Assembly (NCBI GenBank): GCA_015178975.1
Contig: WHVD01000022.1
Coordinates: 620,001 to 684,000 of the forward strand
Reading direction: 5' to 3'
Length of the DNA: 64,000 nucleotides
From: Hysterangium stoloniferum
Taxonomy: Eukaryota > Basidiomycota > Agaricomycetes > Hysterangiales > Hysterangiaceae
Shown: positions 1 through 10,846 of the stretch, one piece after another
Numbering within the stretch: position 1 is the first letter of the stretch
Layout: the number at the start of each line of letters is the position of its first letter
Notes under the pieces: generated by a model
The model's database searches: none
What the model was told of the DNA's origin: nothing
Seen by the model: only the letters and a program-made list of their open reading frames with translations
Translations under genes and position numbers: made by a program

Positions 1-336
1 AGATTTCTTGGACAAACACTTGGCTATAGGTTTTATCTGACCCTGAAAGTCTCCTTATGGAGCCCCTGTCCTATTCGTTCAGAAAAAAGACAGTTCCCTA
101 CAGCTTTGCATTGACTTTCGAGAACTAAATGTAATCACTCAGAAAGATAAGTACCCATTACCACTAATCTCTGATTTACTCAATGCCCCTCGGAAGGCCC
201 AAATCTATACAAAGATAGATCTCAAACATGCCTATCATTTGGTTCAGATTGCCAAAGGTGACAAATGGAAAATGGCTTTTCACACTTGCTATGGCTCCTT
301 TGAATGGCTAGTGATGCTTTTCAGCGTCACCAACAC

Positions 337-1589
337 TGTAATGTATTCAGGGGTTTCTCTTAGATAGCTCAATATATGTTATAGTGTCAAAGAGCTTCAA
401 CAATAAAATAAGCAAAGGTCCAGTAATTTAAATACTGATAGATTAATGAGCTGCACTATTAAGCTTAAACAACTCAAATCAATGCTTATTTTGATTATTG
501 AATAGTTCAAAAGAACAATATGTAATCTTTTAGCAAATAAACAACTATTCCTTGAGAACAGGGGTAGAAGCTGAGTATATGCACAGTAACTTAGCAGAGA
601 CTTGATATAAAGCTTCAGATTCTTGTATGCTTATTTGTAACTATTAATAGATATTTAAAATAATTTATTAATAGAGAAAATAATTTGTATTGAATTTCTT
701 GTGTGCTTGTACTTGATTAATTCACTAGCTTAAGGATGGGCCTTGAATAATCTAGTATTGGCAGGGATTTCAGTAAGGATACTTATTTTAGGTTTACTAT
801 GTATTTAGTAAGCCTAAAGGTAGCTGTGAGGCTGGGGGAAACTTAGATGATTAGCTAAGTTTAAAAGTGCTGACAAAGATTCAAGATTCTGCAAGTATAG
901 GTGCTTGCAGTTAGTATATCAGACTAAGGCTATTATTGTCCTTAGGATGATTAGATAAGCTTCTGAGCTGTGCAGTAAAATATGTGAGAGATGGATTGAT
1001 TTTATTGGAAACTTGGCCCTCCTTATATACATTTTGATAACTAAATAATTAACTATTTATTTATTTTATGAGGTCATTAGTTAGGTCATAATGACCTCAT
1101 ATTCTACTTATTTTTTACCCTTTATTTATCATATGATTCCCCTCTCTGAGACAAGGGTTCCAACCTTTGGCTTGAACATGAAGGTTCAAGGCTGCGGTCC
1201 TGGGACAGAAGCAATTGCTGAGTCGGCAGAATCAAATAATGACTCAAGTAAGTTGTTACAGTCACATTCGTGACTGAATGATATCCTGAGGTCGGAGGCT
1301 TATCTAATAGGTCACATGACTCCAAAAATGTGCACATTGGAGCAAACAATGTGCCGAAAGGCAATAACTAAGTAAATAAAATATAAATAATTAGTTAAAA
1401 ATTATAATAAATCAACTAAGATATAATAGCATTATATGAGCTCATATATGCTATTATTATGCAAAGTTGAAAGGAACTAGGCCTTATATTTCACAATAGA
1501 ATATAATAAAAATACAATAAATTCAAGAAAATATTAAATAATTCAAAGAAAATTAAGAGAACTTTATGAGATAATGCTGATACCTCACA
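337..1589. mobile_element. Solo LTR, about 1250 bp, inside the RT region of the chromovirus
   Basis: The reverse transcriptase reading is interrupted by 1253 bp of AT-rich DNA that begins TGTAATG and ends CTCACA. It is flanked on both sides by the 5-bp direct repeat aacac (332-336 and 1590-1594), so it is a solo LTR left after recombination between two LTRs. The first dozen bases match the start of the long LTR ending at 52501 (read on the minus strand), and both contain a shared CCTTATATACATTTT stretch, so they may be distant relatives. Confidence 0.85.
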
Positions 1590-2044
1590 AACACTTCAGT
1601 CTTTCAATGTTTTATCTTTTCTGACCTCCTCGATGTCTATATCATTGTATACTTAGACGACATTCTCATATTCTCTGAAGATCCTATACTTCATGACAAA
1701 CACATCCATGAAGTTCTCCGAAGACTCTGAAAACATGGTCTTTTTGCAAATGGTAAAAAATGTTCATTTAATATCAACACAGTTGAATATTTAGGTTTCA
1801 TGATGGGACCCAACGGTCTCCACATGGACGACTCTAAAATTCAAGTCATTCAAGATTGGCTGGAACCCCGAAAGGTTAAGGACATTCAGTCCTTTTTAGG
1901 CTTCGCCAATTTTTATCGTTGTTTCATTCACAATTACTCAAAAATTACTGTTCTGCTCACTCGTCTTACTCATAAAGATGCCCTGTGGAATTTCTCTGAA
2001 GAATGCCATATGGCATTCCGAGAATTGAAAAGTGCATTTACATT

Positions 2045-2520
2045 CGGTTGAAAACATAGGCTCAAAGTTATGTGGATTAACTGTGGTGTAGTTGCTACTC
2101 CCCTCTTTAGAATAGATGTCCCATCGTCTAGTCATAGCGTTGGGTTTTCCACCAAGGTGGCCGGGACGGAAGCAGATTACCATATTGAAAGTGGAGAGGT
2201 ATTTGGACCATCGGGCTTGCCGATGGGTGAGTAGTTTTGTGGTTGAAAAGTAAACCAAATTCTTGTGGTCGGTTATAACATTTATCGGGTGAGCCGATCC
2301 TTCCAGATAATGTCACCATGTCTTGAAAGCTTCAAATATCATGAGTAGTTCCTTATCATGAACATCATAGTTGAGTTCAGGTGCTGAAAAGGTGCGAGAC
2401 AAGAAGGCTACTGGGTGGACTTCACCATCAGTGTCCAGAATGGACAATATTGCAGCAAGTGCATAATCCAAGGCATCATGAGTTGAACATTGGGCTTCCA
2501 GTGTGACAAAATACCTCATT
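2045..2520 (-). mobile_element. RNase H part of the chromovirus, lying on the opposite strand
   Basis: Minus-strand reading gives a gypsy RNase H domain, with a DYALAAIL stretch, a 'Y..HDKELL' motif, an 'H.NL.YF' motif and a C-terminal 'RPG' region. The neighbouring RT and integrase parts read on the plus strand. The block is therefore in the opposite orientation to the rest of pol, either by local inversion or by joining of two copies. Part of an inactive fossil. Confidence 0.7.
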
Positions 2521-4152
2521 CCTCCAGTCTTGCAAAGTGTTATCCTTATGGATACTGAAAAGTTACATCAAGACATACTATCGGCAATTCCATTAGACCC
2601 AGTCACCAAAGCACACCTTGATAACCTGTCCAATCCTGATCAACCCTGATGGTCACTAGACTTGCAGGGTTTCATTAGACTTGACAACTGCATCTATGTA
2701 CCAGATTCCGACACCCTTTGGCTGCGAATCCTACAACATAAGCATGACCACCCGATCTCGGGACATTTCAGCCTCAACAAGACTCTTTCGCTCATGAGAA
2801 GAGAATACACATGGCCTGGCATCCGAGATTTTGTTAAGCACTATTGCAAATCTTGTACAACATGTTTACGCTCTAAATCACAGTGACACAAACCATATGG
2901 CCTACTCAAACAGTTACTGATACTGGAAAAACCCTGGAACTTGATTTCTATGGATTTCATCGAGCACCTACCAGCATCTGAAGGTCATACCGCAATCCTA
3001 GTTGTTGTGGATAGGCTCACAAAACAAAGTATTTTCATTCCAACATATGACACAATAACATCTGTACAGTTAGCTAAACTATTCATCACCCATGTATTTT
3101 CCAAGCATGGTGTTCCATCACATGTCACATCCAGTCGCGGATCTGAATTTGTCTCTCATTTCTTTAGGTCACTTGGAAAAGCACTAGACATGAAGTTACA
3201 CTTCACTTCGGGCTATCACCTGGAAGGTGACGGCCAAACTGAACACATGAATCAAACCTTGGAACAGTACATTCATGTCTATTGTAACTATCAACAAGAT
3301 AATTGGAAATCACTACTACTGCTAGCCAAATTCACATATAACAATGCACCGAATGCCACTACTGACATTTCACCTTTCTTCGCAAACAAAGGCTACAACC
3401 CCAATATCACAATCCACCCAGAATGTGATCTTGCATCCACCCGTGCTCAAGGCTTTGTTACAAACCTTGACAAGCTATATCAAGAACTTTGAAAAACTAT
3501 CACAATGGCCCAAGAACGATACCAATGGTCTGCAGATAAGAATCGACTTCTGCCTCCTGATTTTAAGATTGGAGACTGAGTATTCGTTAAAGCCGAGTTT
3601 TTCTGAACTACTAGACCTTCTACGAAGCTCTCTGAAAAATATTTAGGTCCTTTTAAAGTTATTGTTACGACTGTGTCGCAGCCATTCAGCCCCAAGGTTA
3701 TTGCCACCTATCGACGATTCAAGTTATCACTCAAGTCACCACATCGGAAACCATCGCCCCCGATGCTGACATATGCTTTTGCGGTGATCAAACTCCGTTT
3801 ATGCCCATGTCAAAATATACTCGTATTATCTGGTTATTCTCTTGATACGTCCCTTTTATTATGTTGATCCGTTCTATCCTATGTTTCACATATGTCTATC
3901 TATATTTGTAGTCCTTGAACTATTTCCTTTTACCGTAATTCTGCTCTCAGTTATCATCGGCCTCTGAACTAATCATAAACTTCCCGTTCCTAGTCGAGCT
4001 TATTGTCAATACCCTGTTCCGCTCTTCTCCTAGTTAGTATTTCCTAGACGCTTGATACTTGTATATGAACCCGCTGTAGTTGTAGTTACTAGGCAATCAG
4101 AATATTGACTCAGAATACCCTCATACGTCTGTAACAGTTTCATACTAAGGAT

Positions 4153-4183
4153 GAGGCTATGCATAATCTGTAAGAGTCGAGTC
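4153..4183 (+). repeat. Left terminal inverted repeat of the MULE
   Basis: This 31-bp repeat starts GAGGCTATG and contains CATAATCTGTAAGAG. Its inner 22 bases are the exact reverse complement of the right end at 8187-8208. The 9-bp target duplication actaaggat precedes it directly. Confidence 0.9.
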
Positions 4184-4293
4184 GTCCTGTCCATTTAAGG
4201 AAGTTTAATTAGTTAACTAAATATTAAAATTGAATAATTAATTAAATATTATAACGAACTAAAATAATTACAGTAATAAAAAAATTATATCGG

Positions 4294-7200
4294 TTATTGG
4301 TTAGAACGAAGATTGGGAGGGCAGGTGGCAGATGGAAACACAGGCTCAGAATTCGTGTACAGTCTAGATTGTTGGAGGTAAGATAAATGAACGTTATAAG
4401 AAGATGGAGGTGGCTCCAGTTCAGGAGGGAGTGATGCGTAGAAGGGCTCGGCGGATGTGGGATGATAAGACGAAGAGGGTAAGGATAGGGATGGGAAAGG
4501 GAAATTTTCCTTTTCGGTGGATATTGCAACAGCTGGTGTTGGAAAGCCTCTCCCAGAAGTTTTGAGATTAATCTTCTTACCACTGGACACTTGTTTCTTC
4601 TCAGTTCGTAATTGATTCACGTTCTCTATAGCTATCTTCTTTTCTTCTAATGCTGCTGCCAATTTGATTTCGATATTTGTGACCTCCTTGCGTATGCGAT
4701 CAGCCGTGTCCACTCGTTCAATACGTAGAGAAGTCCAATGATTGTTTGAGATGAACCGGTGTGTGAGTGTGTTTCGATGGTTCGTCAAGATGCAGTTTTC
4801 CGATGCCAATTGAAGTTCCCGTGAAATCTGTTTATCGTATTCAAATGCACTGTAGTAATGAGATTAGATATCTGTGATAATTATAAATCATTCATGTAAC
4901 TCACCTGTCAATTGCCTCTGCAAGTGGGATGTGGACACCTGTGGCACGATTTGTTGCTTGATGTGACTGTTCGTTAAGATTTGTGTTGGTTGGTCCGAGA
5001 TCCCAGTCAGCTGATGGAACTTTTGAAAAATGGCGGCACAGTGCAGGGATGTACCATGGATATGCAAGCTTGTTCCGCCACCAATCTGCAGAACCAAAAT
5101 AAGTAATAACGGTGTAAGTGTTTTAGAAAAAGTAAATACCTCGGACTTTCGGTTGTTCATGCCCCAAGCACCAAGCTGTAAATTCATCCATCTTCTCCTG
5201 TGTCATGATATATTGAAAGTGGACAATGCGGTTGTAATCTTCATGTGAACAAACTGCCTTTAGAGGCTCAACCCCTCTAGAAAGCCAATTAGACCAAAGT
5301 CGCAAGAAAAGTAAAGACGTACTGTTGGCAATGTATGTTGCAAATGCGACTACAATACTGAACTATAATTTGTGGATCCTTTGTTGCAATCCTGCTGACC
5401 AAGGGATCATTTTGAGTTAACAAGAAGTCACCAAGGCCTTGCATTTGTGGAGCAGAACCGTCCACCATGAAGATAGCATGTTTGCCTTCCTTGTGAAGGG
5501 CTTTGAATTTGACGCTTTTGTTAGTGACACGCTCAATGGCCTTGAACCATTCTGTCCAAATTAAACGGTAGGCTTGTCGAGTTTCACGATTGCAGTAGAT
5601 GCGTCCTATTGCTACACCTGAGTAACCACGAAGTTCAATAAAAATAAGGATTAAAGAATAAGTGGACTCACGGCGGCACAAATATGGATGCCATATCACA
5701 ATCTCCCACTCATTGAATGCTCCAAATACGCGCTTGTATGTAGTATCATGCTGAGTAGAGGTGACATTGTGGACAAGCTCTGCAAGATCAGGGAGCATTG
5801 TTACAACAACGTCAATCTGATCATTACCGTCATTACATAATTCACTATGCATGGATTGGATGTATCGCTCCTGCACAGGCTGTTTCAACTCAATATTTTC
5901 ATACATGTGCTTTACACCTGGTAGATTAAATGTCAGAACGAGATGAGAACAAATTAAAAAAACTCATACCTGCTATATCCTTTCCCTCGGGATATTGCTT
6001 TTGTTTCATCCCACTGAGAATGCGCTGTTTGACTCGGTGTTGTGTGAGACTGCTGGTGGCCTTGCTGTCAGTGGCCTTTTGTGATGCAAGCAGAGCTTTT
6101 GTGGTTGGAGCTACAGCATTAATAATGATAATGCTCAATAAAAAGGCAAGTAAATGGAAAGAACCACTGACCTCGATCAATCTGTCCCACTGTTGAACCA
6201 AGAAGCCCAACCGCCTCAATTGCCTCCACATAGAGTTCAGTTGCCTCAAATGTTAGTTTTTGCAATGCGTAAGGGGGATTATTGTGGGGGAGTCCAGGCA
6301 TGGTTATGACGACAGCTTTTCGAATGGAAGGATCAATTGGGGTATATATTATAATCTGAGCGGGGCACTGATGCCGGGTGATGAGGCCATTAAGTAATTT
6401 GCTGTTTTCAAAATGTACGTGGGCTAGATAATAAATTAACAATATATGTGTATATGTATAATAATGAACTGAGACTTACGGCATTTCTCCTGTTTCAAGC
6501 CAACAGTTGGTGGGACGGTATAATAGCATGGACCTGTGTACTTTTCAGTATCCCGAGATGTGGAACCCTGGGTAGTAAAAATATCATTTAATGTGGACTG
6601 GGAGACATGGAGTGGGATTGAGAAGAAAATGTGGGCATGTTTATCTTCAGCAAGTTGCCTTGCTGAGCATCCAATGAATTGATCCTTGCCAAATACGGTC
6701 ATCTAAAGAACAGCACTGTTGAAATGTATAAATAAAAAAGAATCTTAAACTTACACGTTCAAAAGTCTGGATGATTGGCTGCCCCTTACATTTTCCGTCA
6801 TTGAATTTACATGTTCGAAATGCAACACTATTATAAAAGCTTAAACAAATCTCATTAAAGCTAATGAAGTGAATATAAAGATAATAAGGACTTACGCTGC
6901 AGCCACACCAATAACCGAATCTGCTTCAGCTGCATTATTGGCCATCTGTGCATTGTGGATCTCCTCAAAGGTCTTGAAATCGTCACTATAGCGCTCATAC
7001 TTGAAGAATAAGGATGAATCCACACGTAAGCACATAAAATGGCCACGGCAAACATGAATAGCTCGTTGAGTTTTGATCTTGCCAAGGGGGAAGACGACAG
7101 GGCCAGCGTCTTTGGTTCCACCACTTCCATCACCCCAACCATCAACACACTGACATATAAATAATAATAATAAGATATTAAAATCAAGAATGAGAATGAA

Positions 7201-7994
7201 CATACCTTGTTCTTAATAATAGCTGCCATGGAGAGTGGATTACCATTGGAATCAATAAATTTGAAGGCGCTGTTGGTCAGATCAAGAATATATCCTATAG
7301 ATTCACCTTCTATAGGAATTGGCCAGGTTGTAGGAATTTCTGTCAGTTCAACCAGCTGCTTGACCCATTGTTGGCGTGTGATCTGTATCCAGCCAGCATC
7401 AGTCATCGCTTGATGTTTGGAATACCGGGCATGCTTTTTGGCTGGTGTGCCAGTAGATTTATCTAACGAATATTAGCAAAAATGGAGCTGACTGAGAAAA
7501 TATAAAGCTTACTTGGGGTCACCCAGGTGATTGGAGGAGGAGATCTAGATACTCTCCGCAGTCGTTTATCTCATGAAAATTAGCAAAGAACATCTGGAGG
7601 GAATATGAAGCTTACTGGCTATCACCACTGAATGCTCAGAAGATGTTGATGATCCCCGCTGTCGTTTATACTGTCTCAATGGAAGTGCACTTGCAGATGT
7701 TGAAGACTCGATTATCTGTGGAGTACACGGTGTGGGAACCTGGAGCCATTCGACTACGAAATGCTGGAAATTTTCAGCATTCACCCAATTTATAGCATTC
7801 TTGTTGGAAAGAAAGTCGCCAGATGCTTCAATGATACCAGTAGTGAAGTACTGAAAGAATTAACAATCAATTTAGCTGTTGTCCGCACTCCAAGGCGTAA
7901 ATATTTATACACTCACTTTTGTCCGATACGCTCTGATAATGTCATCTCCGGCCACTTTGAGAAGGCTTGACAGGTTGATTGAGCTGGAAGACAT
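4294..7994 (-). CDS. Mutator-like transposase, 14 exons, about 994 aa
   Basis: The start is the ATG at 7994 (MSSSSINL). Exons read by eye are 7994-7917, 7850-7616, 7569-7513, 7462-7206, 7149-6896, 6827-6755, 6702-6480, 6423-6172, 6110-5970, 5917-5672, 5617-5323, 5276-5140, 5085-4905 and 4849-4294. All introns are short GT-AG and the phases agree throughout. Residues about 300-342 hold a C-x6-C ... H-x-H pattern next to an 'IGCSAR' stretch, like the WRKY-GCM1 zinc finger of MULE transposases. Candidate catalytic acids are D581 (in 'QHDTTYK'), D658 (in 'MVDGSAP') and E788 (in 'NLNEQSH'). A coiled-coil-like stretch lies near 860-900 and the tail is rich in Ser and Pro. Role: cuts and rejoins the element at its terminal repeats, in the nucleus. 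The family is common in mushroom genomes. Its exact superfamily is inferred from target-site length, end sequence and motifs. Confidence 0.75.
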
Positions 7995-8186
7995 CAGGTG
8001 AGAATGGAAGCAGGAAGCAGGGTGTGTGACGTGTCCTGACTGTGATATTGACACGTTGTGTCACAGAGATCACACTTTGTTGTGATTTGTTTATTTGTAT
8101 TTTTACTCACGGGGGTTAACAGATCATGTGGGGGTTATCCCAGGTTATCGATGTGGGTGAATGTGGGTGGTCACGTGCATGTACAT

Positions 8187-8217
8187 GACTCGACTCTTAC
8201 AGATTATGTATATACTC
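8187..8217 (-). repeat. Right terminal inverted repeat of the MULE
   Basis: This 31-bp repeat ends TATATACTC, and its reverse complement starts GAG. The 9-bp target duplication actaaggat (8218-8226) follows it, and the interrupted LTR then resumes. Confidence 0.9.
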
Positions 8218-8935
8218 ACTAAGGATCCCCTCATCCACCTTCACGTGCGCTCGCCCACTCCCAGCCCCGACCCCTTGGCCTGACACTCAACTTACCCTTC
8301 GGTCCCGATCAGTATCTCACCGAAAGGAACTCTTTAGGATTAGTCTTCGCCTGTCCGAAATTTAAGGACACACTACGGATATTTGCAAGGGCGCAGCACA
8401 TAAGCTGAAGCCAAGTCCTTCCGATCGGTCCCTGTCGGCCACCGACATTAGTCAGTTTTCAGTTCTTAACAGTTATAGCACAAGCCAGCATGCTTTCATG
8501 GACACTTCTGCCTCCTGACACCATGTGTGCAGTGCACCCAGTATTTCATGTATCCATGTTAGAACCATGTGTTGCTAACAATATACCAGATTGCATACAA
8601 CCACCACCTCCACCCATGATTATTGATGGAGAACCCGAATTCGAGATATCGGAAATCCTAGACTCTAAAATCGATAATTGCTGATGCTCATGCAAGTTAC
8701 TTTATTTGGTCAAATGGGCTGGCTATGAAGGTACAGATGAAGAAACTTCATGGATCCTAGCTACAGAGCTCGGCAATGCATCAGAAATCATCTTAGGCTT
8801 TCATCAAGCATATCCAAATAAACCCAGTCCCTTAGGTTCTCTATAGTTTCATGTGGTATCCAACCTCTTTCTGACTATGTCTTATGTTTTCGCATTTTGT
8901 TTGTTTTGTTTTAAAAGAAAACCATTATATTTTTA

Positions 8936-9860
8936 CTATCTATAAGTGTCCTCTATGACCTCTCCTTCCTCCCCGGCCTCCAAGTTTTCCCCTTCACCAA
9001 CAGCCATCAACACCTCCTCACTGACCTTTCCCAATATCCCAACCCCAGGCCCAACTTCTTCAGAACTCAACACCTCTAAGTACTGTTCAAGTTGTTCTCC
9101 AAGGGACTCTATGGCACTGGTTTGTTTCTCCAGCCCCACACCCAAAAGTCACAGTTGTTCGGTGATCAGGCCTTGTTGTTGCAGTGTTTCGAACCGGAAC
9201 CAAGTCGTCTCTGAGAAATATGTGCACATGAACTGATTTTGCTCCTCTAACGCATTGGCCTGCCACTCTTGATAAGACCCATTTCCGTCAGTATCCAGGA
9301 AGGTGCAACCGAGTTTTTGGTTGGCACACTCTTGACAAGTATGGCCCTGACCATTCACCTGCGGATGGCAAATCCGACCCCATTTGGTGCACCAGTTGCA
9401 CTTCGGGTTGTTTTAAGGCCCCACCTTGGGGGCCTTTTTCTGTTTCTATAATCAAAAAAAATTAGAAAACTAAGTTACTAGGAGTCCAAACTTACCTTGG
9501 GGCTAGAGGGCCCTGGCACATCCTCCTCATCCTCCTCTTCATCATCGGAGTCTGATGGCATCGCTGCTTTGCACTGTAGAAAGAATGTCAGCAAGGTTAC
9601 AAGAACAAGAAATCCCAACTCACCTTGTTCTCCCATTTCTTCTTCGCCTCCTCTTCTCGCACCCAATCAGCCTCCCACTGCTTTTTCTTTGCAAGCATGG
9701 CCTCCCAATGCTTGCGTGCAGCCTCTGCCTCTGCCAATCTCTTCTCCTCTGCCTCTATCTCCTCCAGCTCCTCTTTTTCCTTATGCTCCTCTTCCTCACA
9801 CACCTTCTTCTTCTCTTCGAGAAGATGTCGAAGCTCTTGTGCATTTTGGGGGTCCACTCA
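8936..9860 (-). CDS. Antisense accessory gene of the chromovirus (Zn2Cys6-like), copy 1
   Basis: Between the chromodomain and the next LTR lies a gene-like unit on the strand opposite to pol. Read on the minus strand it starts with a Glu/Lys-rich coiled coil (MDPQNAQELRHLL..., about 9857-9620). An acidic Ser/Asp/Glu segment follows (about 9548-9495), then a cysteine cluster spaced C-x2-C-x6-C-x10-C-x2-C-x6-C (about 9400-9300). It ends with a Glu-rich tail (9145-8936). Short GT-AG intervals separate the first segments. The cysteine spacing fits the fungal Zn2Cys6 binuclear cluster, so DNA binding or regulation is possible but unproven. It belongs to a retroelement fossil and has perhaps one or two breaks. 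A second copy lies at 11058-12067. Confidence 0.55.
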
Positions 9861-10095
9861 GACCCGATATGGGGGTGACGGTCAGTCTGGATGGGAATGG
9901 CTTCAATCCCGAACCCATGGTCATCGTGGTTGAGGGAAAAAAGTTAAAATTCAAGTGCCAGCACCCCTCAAATTTTTATATGTAAATTATTACCGGGTCA
10001 CATGATGTTTTGACACACCACCCATACCTGACAAGTTTTATGTACAAGATCTAGATTTTTGGCCTCCTTGGGATTTCAGCCAAATGGGGGGATAC

Positions 10096-10846
10096 TGTTA
10101 CAACTGTGTCACAACTGTGTCACAACCTGATGGTCCCCGAGGATATTACTGTCAACTGATGTTTCAAGTTATGGATCAAGTCATTGTATTGGAAACTGTC
10201 AGTAGCCTGACACTGATGTATGCCTTCATGGCAATCAAACCCTGTTTACACCCCTGTCAAGTTATACTCATACTATCTGGTTATGCTTTGATACATCCCT
10301 TTTTATTATGATGATCCATTCTATTCTATGTTTCACATATACCCGTATATACTTGTAACCTGTGGACTATTTCCTTTTCTCATAATTCCACTCTCGGTTA
10401 ATTCACGGCCTCCAAATTTATCATAACCTTCCAGTTCCTAGTAAAGTTTATTTGTCAATAATGTTTCCACTCTTCCCTTAGTTAGTATTTTCTAGACCCA
10501 ATAACTTGTATATAAATCTGCTGTAGTTGTAGTTACTAGGCAATCAGAATATCGACTCAGAACACCCACATACATCTCTCATAAGTCCCACTCTAGGTAT
10601 CCCACTCCCCACCTTTGTGTGCACTCACCCATCCTTGGTCCCCGACCCCTCAGCCTGACACCCAATTGTCCTTTGGTTCCGATCGGTAACCCACCATGAG
10701 GAATTTGACAGGACTAGTTTTCGCCTGCCCAAAATTTAAGGACACCCGACAGTAACTTGTGAGGGTGCAGCACATAAGCTGAAGCCAAGTCCTTCCGATC
10801 GGTCCCTGTCAGCCTACCATCATTAGTCAGTTTTCAGTTCTTAACA
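10096..10846 (+). mobile_element. LTR of the chromovirus (751 bp), copy B
   Basis: This LTR begins TGTTACAACTG and ends TTCTTAACA. It matches the LTRs at 3663-8471, 12209-12952 and 28237-28987 along its whole length. A G-rich run (GGGGGGATAC) just upstream may be the polypurine tract. It directly joins a second copy of the chromodomain tail at 10847, without gag or most of pol between, so it acts as the shared LTR of a collapsed tandem pair. Confidence 0.9.

Larger units (their letters stand above)
4153..8217 (-). mobile_element. Mutator-like (MULE) DNA transposon, 4065 bp, looks intact
   Basis: The ends are 31-bp terminal inverted repeats beginning GAG, matching at 28 of 31 positions by eye (4153-4183 and 8187-8217). 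The inner 22 bases are identical. A 9-bp target duplication, actaaggat, flanks the element at 4144-4152 and 8218-8226. Nine-base duplications and GAG-starting ends are typical of Mutator-like elements. The interior holds one minus-strand multi-exon transposase gene (4294-7994) with no obvious break. The element sits inside a solo LTR, so it moved later than that LTR. A different superfamily of fungal DNA transposon with a DDE transposase cannot be excluded without a profile search. Confidence 0.85.
3663..8471 (+). mobile_element. Solo LTR (TGTTAC...TTAACA family) split by a Mutator-like transposon
   Basis: This LTR begins TGTTACGACTG and ends TTCTTAACA. It is flanked by the direct repeat gttat (3658-3662 and 8472-8476), and lies in the pol linker just before the chromodomain. 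Without the inserted transposon (4153-8217 plus one 9-bp duplication) it is about 735 bp. It matches the LTRs at 10096-10846, 12209-12952 and 28237-28987. It keeps many CG dinucleotides that those copies show as CA or TG, so it is probably a younger copy of the same family that inserted into an older relative. Confidence 0.9.
1..8850 (+). mobile_element. Ty3/gypsy chromovirus pol, old and broken, interrupted by other elements
   Basis: Pol-like coding segments run along the plus strand: reverse transcriptase (about 1-336 and 1590-2040, with a YLDD box near 1650), an integrase zinc-binding region (about 2660-2885), an integrase core (about 2935-3500), the C-terminal linker (to 3662 and resuming at 8472), and a chromodomain (about 8620-8800). 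The RNase H part lies at about 2045-2520 and reads on the minus strand. The order RT, RNase H, integrase, chromodomain is that of Ty3/gypsy chromoviruses. The 5' LTR, gag and protease lie outside the window. Two solo LTRs (337-1589 and 3663-8471) are inserted in it. It is an inactive fossil with several breaks. Its 3' end and LTRs continue at 8936-12952. Confidence 0.9.

Noticed and set aside
9497-9985. Plus-strand Ser/Pro/Leu-rich frames across 9497-9985
   Set aside because: They are complements of the Glu/Lys-rich coiled coil and acidic segment read on the minus strand. The minus reading has splice-like intervals and a cysteine cluster, the plus reading has none.
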